Below the pieces are notes generated by a model, which did not search any database, was not told where the DNA came from, and saw nothing but the letters and a program-made list of their open reading frames with translations. This document shows positions 17,846 to 26,164 of a stretch of 62,620 bases of DNA, piece by piece; the first letter of the stretch is position 1; every line of letters starts with the position of its first letter. The position numbers and the translations under genes were made by a program. The DNA comes from an uncultured Clostridia bacterium (GTDB taxonomy: Bacteria > Bacillota > Clostridia > Peptostreptococcales > Anaerovoracaceae): NCBI GenBank assembly GCA_945928865.1, contig CAMENZ010000009.1, positions 1 to 62,620 on the forward strand, written 5' to 3'.

Positions 17846-20209
17846 TTATTTATGCCACTTCCAACCTGTAACCTCAGGTAAATCTTCACCATATTCAGCG
17901 ATATAGTTCTTATGTTTAACCAAAGTGTCATTCATCTTTTGATTTAAATGACCGGCTCTATTTCCAAGCTGTGGTAAATGTTTTAAAGCTTCTTTTACTA
18001 AACTGAATCTATCTATATGATTTTGAACTCTCATATCAAAAGCAGTTGTAATAGTACCCTCTTCTAAATAACCGTGTACGAAGAAGTTTTGTTCATTAGT
18101 TCTTCCTTGAGTTAATTCATGAATCAACTTAGGATAACCATGGAAAGCAAATACAACAGGCTTGTCCTTAGTAAATAACAAATCGAATTCCTCATCTCTT
18201 AAACCATGAGGATGGTTAGTATGTTTTTCCAGCTTCATTAAGTCTACTACATTTATAAATCTGATTTTAAGTTCAGGGAAATTATCATTCAAAATAGTTG
18301 TTGCCGCTAAGGCTTCAACTGTCGGAGTATCGCCTGCACAAGCCATCACTAAATCAGGTTCTCCCTCTTGATCTGTAGATGCCCAATCCCAGATTCCTGC
18401 TCCCTGAGTACAGTGGGTAACCGCTTCTTCCATTGGAAGCCACTGCATAGACGGGTGTTTAGAAGCTACAATCACATTTACATAATTCTTAGACTTAATA
18501 CAGTGATCAAAACAGGATAATAAGCAGTTAGCATCCGGTGGAAGATACATTCTTACCACATCCGCCTTTTTATTTGAAGCATGATCTAAAAATCCCGGAT
18601 CTTGATGAGTAAAACCATTATGGTCTTGTTGCCATACATTAGAACTCAGTATCAAATTAAGAGAAGCAATTTTATGTCTCCAATTAAGTTGATTACACAC
18701 TTTAAGCCATTTAGCATGTTGGCTCACCATAGAGTCAACTACTCTTATAAAGGATTCATAACTAGCGAAGAAACCATGTCTACCTGTTAAAAGATATCCT
18801 TCCAACCAACCTTCACACATGTGCTCAGAAAGGTATGAGTCCATTATTCTTCCATCGAAAGATAAATCTTCGTCTGCCTCTGTAAATTCTCCATTAAAGG
18901 CTCTCTTTTCAACTTCAAAAGCCTTATTCAATCTATTAGATTTTGTCTCGTCAGGGCCAAACACTCTGAAATTTTTATTTTCTCTGTTTAAAACAAATAA
19001 ATCTCTTACATATCCACCTAATTCCATCATATCCTGTGCCTTAACTATTCCTCTTTTATCTAAAGGAATATCCACAGCGTAATTTCTAAAATCCGGAGTT
19101 CTAAGATCTCTCAATAATTTTCCGCCATTAGTATGTGGATTAGCAGACATTCGCTTTTCTCCCTTTGGAGCTAATTCCTTAAGTTCTTTTACAAGCTTAA
19201 AGTTTTCGTCAAACAGCTCTTCAGGTTTGTAGGATTTCAGCCATTCTTCTAATAAAGCTAAATGTTCTTCTTTAGACATATCTATAGGTACTTGATGAGC
19301 CCTAAATGTTCCTTCAATATCTTTTCCGTCCACATTTTTAGGTCCTGTCCATCCCTTAGGTGTATCTAAAATAATCATAGGCCATATAGGTCTTTCTGTA
19401 TTGCCCTCTTCTCTAGCCTGCCTCTGAATTTTTTTGATTTCTTCAATACATAAGTCCATAACTTTTGCCATTTCCTCATGAACTGCCATAGGTTCACTCC
19501 CGGAAACAGTATAAGGTTTATATCCACAACCCTTAAAGAACATATCTCTTTCTTCTTTAGAAATTCTAGCAAATACAGTTGGATTAGCAATCTTATATCC
19601 ATTCAAATGTAAAATAGGAAGTACTGCACCATCTCGCCTTGCATCGATAAACTTATTAGAATGCCAAGCAGTAGCTAAAGGTCCGGTTTCCGCTTCTCCA
19701 TCTCCCACTACACAAGTAGCAATTAACTCAGGATTATCAAATATAGCACCAAAAGCATGGGCTAAAGAATAACCTAATTCTCCACCTTCGTTAATTGAAC
19801 CTGGTGTTTCGGGTGCTACATGAGAAGAAATTCCTCCCGGAAAGCTAAATTGCTTCATAAGGCGTGTCATTCCTTCTTCATCTTCCCCAACATTTGGATA
19901 AATTTCACTATAAGTTCCTTCTAAATAAGCATTGGATACGAAGAAATTACCTCCATGTCCAGGGCCGGATATATATATCATATCTAAATCATATTTATTT
20001 ATTACTCTATTTAGATGAGCATATACAAAATTCTGTCCCGGAACTGTTCCCCAATGTCCTACAATCTTTTTCTTAATATGTTCCTTTTTTAAAGGTTCTC
20101 TTAAAAGAGGATTTTCTAATAAATATAACTGAGCCGCAGATATATAATTAGCTGCTCTCCAATATTGATGAACCTTGTTTAAATACTCTTTGCCATCATA
20201 ATTAACCAT
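17846..20209 (-). CDS. xfp: Xylulose-5-phosphate/fructose-6-phosphate phosphoketolase
   Basis: 787 aa, the full family length. It is a thiamine-diphosphate enzyme with [28 protein letters not shown], the ThDP motif GDGEAETGP and a C-terminal transketolase-like region. It splits xylulose-5-P or fructose-6-P into acetyl phosphate plus a triose or tetrose phosphate, giving acetate and ATP. The frame is open 22 codons upstream, but ATG 20209 ([10 protein letters not shown]) follows AAGGAG and matches the family start. Confidence 0.95.
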   Translation of the reverse strand: MVNYDGKEYLNKVHQYWRAANYISAAQLYLLENPLLREPLKKEHIKKKIVGHWGTVPGQNFVYAHLNRVINKYDLDMIYISGPGHGGNFFVSNAYLEGTYSEIYPNVGEDEEGMTRLMKQFSFPGGISSHVAPETPGSINEGGELGYSLAHAFGAIFDNPELIATCVVGDGEAETGPLATAWHSNKFIDARRDGAVLPILHLNGYKIANPTVFARISKEERDMFFKGCGYKPYTVSGSEPMAVHEEMAKVMDLCIEEIKKIQRQAREEGNTERPIWPMIILDTPKGWTGPKNVDGKDIEGTFRAHQVPIDMSKEEHLALLEEWLKSYKPEELFDENFKLVKELKELAPKGEKRMSANPHTNGGKLLRDLRTPDFRNYAVDIPLDKRGIVKAQDMMELGGYVRDLFVLNRENKNFRVFGPDETKSNRLNKAFEVEKRAFNGEFTEADEDLSFDGRIMDSYLSEHMCEGWLEGYLLTGRHGFFASYESFIRVVDSMVSQHAKWLKVCNQLNWRHKIASLNLILSSNVWQQDHNGFTHQDPGFLDHASNKKADVVRMYLPPDANCLLSCFDHCIKSKNYVNVIVASKHPSMQWLPMEEAVTHCTQGAGIWDWASTDQEGEPDLVMACAGDTPTVEALAATTILNDNFPELKIRFINVVDLMKLEKHTNHPHGLRDEEFDLLFTKDKPVVFAFHGYPKLIHELTQGRTNEQNFFVHGYLEEGTITTAFDMRVQNHIDRFSLVKEALKHLPQLGNRAGHLNQKMNDTLVKHKNYIAEYGEDLPEVTGWKWHK

Positions 20210-20311
20210 TTCATACTCCTTTTCTCTAATTTTATTAGATTTCTTAAACTTTTTTCTAACTTTCTTGAAGTTCACACCCTAAATTTCTATCATTTATATT
20301 AAATTTATATA

Positions 20312-21403
20312 CTAAATTAAAATATCCTCATTTCTGACTCTATATTGGCTGTTCATCTTTCTCTTCATCTGTTCTTGATTTTCAGCATAATCTAAAGCCG
20401 TTTGCTGACTTATTTTCCCTTTTTTAAACAATTCAAATATAGCTTGATCGATTGAAACCATTCCTTCATTTTGACCTGTAGCAATAGCATTATCAATTTG
20501 GTGATTTTTACCATCTCTTATCATATTTCTAATACCACTATTCACATTCATTATTTCAAAAGCCGGAATCATAGTACCATCTACCGAAGGCATCAACTTC
20601 TGTGAAACAACTTTCTTTAACACCATGCTCAATTGCCCCCTTATCTGTTCCTGTTGATTTGCAGGAAAACTATCAATTACCCTGTTTATAGCATTTACCG
20701 CACCATTGGTATGTAAAGTTGCAAAAATTGTATGTCCCGTTTCTGCTGCTGTCATGGCAATTCGCATAGTTTCCCAATCTCTCATTTCTCCCAACTGTAT
20801 AACATCCGGAGCCTGTCTAAGACAAGCACGAAGGGCTGAAATATAGTCCTTAGAGTCTTCAGAAATTTCTCTCTGAGAAATAATGCTTAAATGATCCCTA
20901 TGTAAAAATTCTATAGGATCCTCTAAGGTTACAACATGACATCTTCTGGTATTATTAATTCTATCAATAAGGCAAGCTTCTGTAGTAGATTTTCCACTTC
21001 CGGCGACACCGGTAATTAGTACCATTCCACTTGAAATATCAGCTAAGTCCATAACACTCTTAGGTATATTTAATTCTTCCCAACTAGGAATTTTAAAATC
21101 TACTATTCTGATAACTGTAGCTAAAGACCCCCTCTGCTTATATGTATTAGCTCTAAAACGCGCTAAACCATATATGGAAAAAGCAAAATCGTCATCTCCA
21201 ATTTCTAAAAAATCATTCATAGATCTGTCAGCTAAATCATATATTTCCTTAATTAAAGCAGCAGTTTTGTCCGCCTTACAAATTTCGTCATCAATAGGTC
21301 TAATTTTACCATCAATTTTTTCACTTACACAAGCTCCTGCTACAATAAAAACATCAGATGCGTTATTATCTACAGCTCTCCTTAAATAATCAACTAAATT
21401 CAT
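20312..21403 (-). CDS. pilT: Type IV pilus retraction-type ATPase PilT
   Basis: A 363-aa hexameric secretion ATPase: Walker A GVAGSGKST, Asp-box VTLEDPIEF, Walker B-like QLGEMRDWETM, and the His-box GHTIFATLHTNGAVNAI. The AxxRACLRQAPDV and GEMRD motifs are characteristic of PilT rather than PilB. It would power retraction. It is the last gene of a locus with a GspF/PilC platform protein and four small membrane proteins. No extension ATPase is present in the window. Confidence 0.88.
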   Translation of the reverse strand: MNLVDYLRRAVDNNASDVFIVAGACVSEKIDGKIRPIDDEICKADKTAALIKEIYDLADRSMNDFLEIGDDDFAFSIYGLARFRANTYKQRGSLATVIRIVDFKIPSWEELNIPKSVMDLADISSGMVLITGVAGSGKSTTEACLIDRINNTRRCHVVTLEDPIEFLHRDHLSIISQREISEDSKDYISALRACLRQAPDVIQLGEMRDWETMRIAMTAAETGHTIFATLHTNGAVNAINRVIDSFPANQQEQIRGQLSMVLKKVVSQKLMPSVDGTMIPAFEIMNVNSGIRNMIRDGKNHQIDNAIATGQNEGMVSIDQAIFELFKKGKISQQTALDYAENQEQMKRKMNSQYRVRNEDILI

Positions 21404-21427
21404 TTTTACCTCATATTTTATACTCTA

Positions 21428-21826
21428 TCAGTTTCCATCCCAAACCTTAATATGTTCATCAGCTTCCCAATCAACTGTAGACACAGTTTCCCAATTTAAA
21501 ACCTTGAAACTTTCTTTTTCAATCTTAATTTTCAAAATCCGTTTATCTGAGATCTTCACATCATAAAAATAATAATTGTCATTTTCCTTTATTATATTAC
21601 TTTTTTTTCCATTTCTCAAATCTGCTAAAATTTTTTCCCCTTCAAAATCCGCCTTATAATATTCTATAATTGATTGATTTATTTCTTCACTTAAATTTCT
21701 ATTAGCATTAGATGTAGAAACCGATAAAATAGCAAATATTCCTAATACCAACACTGTAAATATTACCAAAATTGATGATATACCAACCAATGATAAAGGC
21801 AGACTGTCTTTCTTCTTGTTTTTCAT
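21428..21826 (-). CDS. Small single-TM protein of the pilus-like locus
   Basis: 132 aa: a basic N-terminus (MKNKKKDSLPL), one hydrophobic helix at about residues 10-35, then a hydrophilic extracytoplasmic domain. The topology is that of a pseudopilin, but there is no G-F-T-L-x-E cleavage site. The ORF opens 7 codons earlier; ATG 21826 has AGGAGTGAA and starts one base after the previous stop, so translation is coupled. Function unknown; probably a minor pilin-like component. Confidence 0.65.
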   Translation of the reverse strand: MKNKKKDSLPLSLVGISSILVIFTVLVLGIFAILSVSTSNANRNLSEEINQSIIEYYKADFEGEKILADLRNGKKSNIIKENDNYYFYDVKISDKRILKIKIEKESFKVLNWETVSTVDWEADEHIKVWDGN

Positions 21827-21827
21827 T

Positions 21828-22166
21828 TCACTCCTGCCATGCCACATCTATAGTTGTAAAACACTCATTATTTTTAAACCATCCGCTAAGTTTTGCCTGT
21901 CCCAGCCCATCAATTTTACTGTCTAATTTATTCACTATTATATAATAACCTTTTCCATCCACTTTTACCTCATCAAAATCTCCCTTGCTAGCCTTTAACT
22001 CCTCTGCTATATTTTGAATTTCAGTAAAAGCTTTAGCTATGATTTCACCTTCCCTTGAAGTATTATAGGACCAATGGAAAGCTTTTAGGCAAAATATAGA
22101 AACTATTGCTACAATCAAAAACATTATGTTTATTTCTATTAGAACTAATATAGCTTTATTTTTCAT
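21828..22166 (-). CDS. Small single-TM protein of the pilus-like locus
   Basis: 112 aa with an N-terminal hydrophobic helix (about residues 6-27) containing I-E-I-N, then a soluble domain. The charged residue inside the leader helix recalls the Glu5 of pilins, although a clear prepilin peptidase site is lacking. It lies between a DUF4860-like gene and another small membrane protein in one tightly packed operon. Not recognised as a defined family. Confidence 0.6.
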   Translation of the reverse strand: MKNKAILVLIEINIMFLIVAIVSIFCLKAFHWSYNTSREGEIIAKAFTEIQNIAEELKASKGDFDEVKVDGKGYYIIVNKLDSKIDGLGQAKLSGWFKNNECFTTIDVAWQE

Positions 22167-22208
22167 AACCTTACCTTTTACTTTAATAGTTTTTTGTTAT
22201 ACCAACAC

Positions 22209-22673
22209 TCATTCATATCGCATACTAAAATCAAGTCTTAACTTTTCTTTATTAGCCATTTCTAAATTAAAAACAATTCTATTATATTCTATAAAAGTAT
22301 TAAATTTTCTCAACTCAATTATTTTTTCACCACTACTTAAATCCAACTCATTGCCTTCCCATGTAAATAGTTCTTTCAACCATCCTTCATGAAAATAAAT
22401 CATAGTTTCATATTTTTCGCCATCTATTCTTTCTTTTATAATCAAACCATAATTATCATCAATTTTTTTAATATCAAAAGAATCTTCTCTTTGATTTTGA
22501 CGGATTTTATTAGAAAGATATTGTGTGCATAATTGATACTTATAAGTTTCGTCATCTCGTTTGTAAGTATTTTCATATATTCGAGAACTAGTCAGTATTA
22601 ATGTAACAAGAGTTGATGCAAATATCACTAATAGCACTACTGCATATAAATCTGCGAAGGACTTTTTATTCAT
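22209..22673 (-). CDS. DUF4860-like membrane protein
   Basis: 154 aa: MNKKSFADLYAVVLLVIF leader-type helix, then a hydrophilic domain with alternating beta-like stretches. The opening matches, from memory, clostridial DUF4860 proteins found beside type II/IV secretion genes. It overlaps the preceding gene by 8 nt (22666-22673), indicating coupled translation. Probably an accessory or minor pilin-like subunit; no catalytic motif. Confidence 0.6.
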   Translation of the reverse strand: MNKKSFADLYAVVLLVIFASTLVTLILTSSRIYENTYKRDDETYKYQLCTQYLSNKIRQNQREDSFDIKKIDDNYGLIIKERIDGEKYETMIYFHEGWLKELFTWEGNELDLSSGEKIIELRKFNTFIEYNRIVFNLEMANKEKLRLDFSMRYE

Positions 22674-23001
22674 CTGTAAGCCTCAATTTCCCCCATTTTT
22701 TAGTTACAGTAATCTCAGGCATTAAATTAGAACTAAAAACTTCATAAAAAACAGCAAATTCCTTTTTATTTATAATGATACCATAATTATCTTCTAAATA
22801 TTGAATACTAGGTGGATATATTCCCTCCGTTGCATAGCAAGCAACAGTAGCCTTTCTGATGGCATTTTCCAGTTGTGTTTGGCTTTCTCTTCTGTAATCA
22901 TCTTCTGTACTTGATACTATACTTATAAAAATATAAATAATTAAGCCTATCACTATAATTTTAATTAAATCCTTAATTACTATGCCTATATTTTTAAACA
23001 T
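22666..23001 (-). CDS. Small membrane-anchored protein of the pilus-like locus
   Basis: 111 aa with a hydrophobic segment at about residues 9-30 and an extracytoplasmic domain containing QLENAIRKATVACYATEGIY and PPSIQYLEDNYG. That pattern recurs in clostridial pilus loci: a helix, a Cys, and a Y-P-P turn, like the alpha1-C and beta start of pilins. No canonical cleavage motif. It starts 3 nt after the GspF stop. Confidence 0.6.
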   Translation of the reverse strand: MFKNIGIVIKDLIKIIVIGLIIYIFISIVSSTEDDYRRESQTQLENAIRKATVACYATEGIYPPSIQYLEDNYGIIINKKEFAVFYEVFSSNLMPEITVTKKWGKLRLTDE

Positions 23002-23004
23002 TTT

Positions 23005-24051
23005 TTACCCCAGTGCTGACATAATATTTATAAGTGGAATCATTACAGCTAATAAAATAGTCCCTATTACTGTAGATGTAATCATAACCAAAGTTGGTTC
23101 AATGCTAGCCACCCAATTAGATAAATCTCTCTGTGCCTCATCAGCTAACCTCTTAGCAATCTGTTCTATGACTATACCAATATTACCACTTCTGTATCCT
23201 GCTTCTATTAGCCTGCAATCAGCTGCGGAAAGAAGTTTATTATTAGATAAAGACTCTGATAAGGATATGCCTGAATCTATATCCTCTAAACTCCTTTCAA
23301 TTCTCTTTATCATCTTAGGCGAGGAATAAACTAAAAGCTTGGAAATAATTAAAATATCCTCTATATGTAAGCCACTGCTTATACTAATATGCATACCATA
23401 ACTAAACTTAGCTCTATTTATTTTACCCAAAACGCCTCGAATATCACTGACACCATACCACGTATCCAACATTTTTTCCCTAAAACTGTTTGAAATTGAA
23501 AACATTACCAGTAAAAATAAAATCACAAACAAAATCATAGTTAAGAAAGGTACCGCACTATCCAGTATTTGTCCTATTCTGAAAAGTGTTCCGCCTATAC
23601 CTGTTAAGCCTTGCCCCATTTGAAGATAAACATTATTAAACACAGGTACAACCTTTGTCATCAACACGGTTATTATAACTATCATCACTACTAAAAGAAA
23701 AACAGGATGTAGAATAGCTGTTCGCAGCTGCTCTTCTATTGACACTCTACGCCTATAATAAGCCGCTAAACTTTTAAGGCACTCGGCTAATCTCCCCGTT
23801 TCTGTTCCGGCACTCACCAAATTGCTTGCATATTTAGGAAAAACACCCTCTTCTTCCATTATTGCATCTAAGGGTTGTCCATTATCCGCCTTTTCAGCCA
23901 TAACTCCAAACAATCTGCCATATTCCTTCCTATTCTCATCATCAGACATTATATGTAAACTATCCCCTGTGCTTACACCCGCGTGTAGTAAAAAGGATAG
24001 CTCTGAGCAAATATAAGTCATATCTTCGTTGGATACTAATTTTTTCTTCAT
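23005..24051 (-). CDS. Type II secretion/type IV pilus platform protein GspF/PilC
   Basis: A 348-aa inner-membrane platform protein with two T2SSF repeats, each followed by hydrophobic helices (about residues 115-140, 165-190 and 320-345). The motifs LLHAGVS, SAGTETGRLAECL, LIEAGYRSGNIGIVIEQIA and SWVASIEPTLVM are diagnostic. It connects the cytoplasmic ATPase to the pilus. It is followed by four small proteins and PilT in the same operon. Confidence 0.88.
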   Translation of the reverse strand: MKKKLVSNEDMTYICSELSFLLHAGVSTGDSLHIMSDDENRKEYGRLFGVMAEKADNGQPLDAIMEEEGVFPKYASNLVSAGTETGRLAECLKSLAAYYRRRVSIEEQLRTAILHPVFLLVVMIVIITVLMTKVVPVFNNVYLQMGQGLTGIGGTLFRIGQILDSAVPFLTMILFVILFLLVMFSISNSFREKMLDTWYGVSDIRGVLGKINRAKFSYGMHISISSGLHIEDILIISKLLVYSSPKMIKRIERSLEDIDSGISLSESLSNNKLLSAADCRLIEAGYRSGNIGIVIEQIAKRLADEAQRDLSNWVASIEPTLVMITSTVIGTILLAVMIPLINIMSALG

Positions 24052-24074
24052 TTCAAAATCACCTAATTACTTAT

Positions 24075-25034
24075 CTAATAAAAATACTTAGCAGTATAGT
24101 TTCTGTCATCATCTACATATTTAAGAATTCCTCTACTATTGGAGCTTGACGAAGCAAAGGTAGGATCCATTCTTTTCCAATTCTTCCCGTCGAAAAAAAT
24201 CACCTTATCTATCCATCCTGTCTTTTTAGAATACACACTTATCCAAGCATGATATTCCTCTCCTGCATATCCTATAATCAGTTTAGATGGGATATTTTGA
24301 CTCCTGAGCATACCTGTCATAATAGATGCATAGTCAAAACAAATTCCTTTTTTTTCTTTCAAAACCAAATCCAATATAGGTAAATATCCACTCTTTACTT
24401 CCTTAGCCTTTTTATAATCATAAGAAAAATTTTTCACAACATAATTATATATTTTCCCTACTTTATTTATAAGGCCTTTTGTCTTTTTAGTCAGACTTTT
24501 AGCCTTAGCTACAGTATTAGGAGCTTCTTCATAATTAACATATTGATTCGGTCTTATGAATGGAGCAAAATCATTTTCTAATTCTGCTTTAAATTCAGCC
24601 GTTAAAACCACTATATATTTTTGATCAATTAAATTCTCATAAATCTTTACTACATAATCTCCTTTTCCATCAGAAAGAGGGAAAGTATCCCATTTTTCAC
24701 TTTTAATATCATAGGTATAAGTAGTAGTCGGTCCTTTAACCTGTACCTTTAGCCTCTTATCTGTGTTTGCAGTATATTTAGCCATAACATATCCATGAGT
24801 AATATTAGAATAGTCTATCTTAGCTTTTTCATTTTTAACTAAAGCTATACCTGGTGCTTTAGGATACACATCTATATCTATAGCTCCCGTTGCGACCGTC
24901 TCAGCATAGGACATAGTGCATAATGCAAACTGAATAATTACACATACTAAAAAAACTACAATACAAGTTAAAACACTTTTTAACACACATCTTGTGCTAC
25001 TGATTTTTTCTTCACTAATTCTCTCAAAAATCAT
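24075..25034 (-). CDS. Secreted transglutaminase-like (cysteine peptidase fold) protein
   Basis: 319 aa with an N-terminal signal anchor (hydrophobic residues about 20-43, then A-rich MSYAET), a beta-rich region, and a transglutaminase core: Cys in KKGICFDYASIMTGMLRSQ, His in GEEYHAWISVY, and Asp in RMDPTFA. It probably remodels or cleaves exported proteins or wall peptides. It is the first gene of the pilus-like operon and follows the sortase, so it may process surface structures. Substrate unknown. Confidence 0.8.
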   Translation of the reverse strand: MIFERISEEKISSTRCVLKSVLTCIVVFLVCVIIQFALCTMSYAETVATGAIDIDVYPKAPGIALVKNEKAKIDYSNITHGYVMAKYTANTDKRLKVQVKGPTTTYTYDIKSEKWDTFPLSDGKGDYVVKIYENLIDQKYIVVLTAEFKAELENDFAPFIRPNQYVNYEEAPNTVAKAKSLTKKTKGLINKVGKIYNYVVKNFSYDYKKAKEVKSGYLPILDLVLKEKKGICFDYASIMTGMLRSQNIPSKLIIGYAGEEYHAWISVYSKKTGWIDKVIFFDGKNWKRMDPTFASSSSNSRGILKYVDDDRNYTAKYFY

Positions 25035-25153
25035 TATTTCACTCAGGATCCGCCCATCCTTTTCTCCTTTAAGGTATTATACATTTTTTTAATTAAATAT
25101 GCTATATTTTTTTATATTCCTTAGTAAAATTAGTGTAAAAAAACAACAAAACA

Positions 25154-25924
25154 TTAAAGAGTATCTATCAATACAGCTTGTACTACCCAACGAGTATCAT
25201 AACCTCTACCTGTACAAGTAGATAAGGTTAAGATTTTATCATCTTCTACCGGCTTAATGTCTGTAGACACTTTAGACTGGTCTAAACTTGCTTTTATAAA
25301 ATTCCCTTTATCTTGTCTCGCAAAATCATAAACATGGCCCTTAACATCAGCCTCATAAGCAGCAAAAACTTGATACTTTCTAAGCTCATCTTTCATTGCT
25401 ACATACACATATTTATGCTCATCTAAAAAATCTTGATTTTCATATTTCAAAATACTACTGAACATTATTTTATTTCTCAGATTATGTCCATAAATTATAG
25501 TATTAAAATCATTCATGTCTTCAGAACATCTAAAATCCATGAAAATAGACCCCATCCAGTTGTATTCTTTTTTCCAAGTATAAGTCAAATAAAAATTATT
25601 ATCTTTTCCCTTCATTATAGGATAATTAATCTTAGTTTTAGGAACTACAATCCAACCATTAACATCTGAATTTTTATCGCTAAGCTTAGACACATCCAAC
25701 TTTTTAAGCTTATCTAAGGATTTTTTAGGAAGTTCATTACTATCTAAGTTTTCCACTTCCTCATCTAAATCTTTTGTTCCGATAATTTCACTTGCCTCAT
25801 CATATTCATTCACGCCTCTAATATATTCCAAGTGACGACTGATAAGTTTATAAGCAGAAAAACAAAACACAAATAACAATACACCCATAATAATATAATC
25901 TATAATTTTTCTCTTATTTTTCAT
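25154..25924 (-). CDS. srtB: Class B sortase
   Basis: 256 aa with an N-terminal membrane anchor (residues 8-24) and a sortase domain. The catalytic His lies in TIIYGHNLRN, the Cys in LTLSTCTGRGYD, and the Arg in RWVVQAV. Class B features are the long N-terminal helix and the YLTYTWKKEYN region. It anchors exported proteins to peptidoglycan. No LPxTG/NPxTN-type substrate was recognised in this window. It lies just upstream of the transglutaminase gene. Confidence 0.9.
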   Translation of the reverse strand: MKNKRKIIDYIIMGVLLFVFCFSAYKLISRHLEYIRGVNEYDEASEIIGTKDLDEEVENLDSNELPKKSLDKLKKLDVSKLSDKNSDVNGWIVVPKTKINYPIMKGKDNNFYLTYTWKKEYNWMGSIFMDFRCSEDMNDFNTIIYGHNLRNKIMFSSILKYENQDFLDEHKYVYVAMKDELRKYQVFAAYEADVKGHVYDFARQDKGNFIKASLDQSKVSTDIKPVEDDKILTLSTCTGRGYDTRWVVQAVLIDTL

Positions 25925-26164
25925 AATTTTCTCTCGCCTTTCAAGCTATATTACTATCGATAATTTTAACATAATTCACACTATATTGCACATCTTATTT
26001 TGTATCAAAATTCATACAAACCCATCTGCTTTATTGTATTAATTATCTAAAAATTTCTAGCTGTTTTATTGTATAATATTCCAAGAACTATTGCAAGATT
26101 TTTCAAAAAGTGTTATTATTCACTTAATATTTTTTTATTTTTCTTGGAGTGAAATGGAGAAAGA

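Noticed and set aside
20210-20275. 22-codon N-terminal extension of phosphoketolase
   Set aside because: Lys-rich and unlike the family. The internal ATG at 20209 has AAGGAG.
25035-25080. Mini-ORF (MGGS) with strong RBS in front of the transglutaminase gene
   Set aside because: Only four codons. It may be a leader, but a chance origin cannot be excluded and nothing else supports it.
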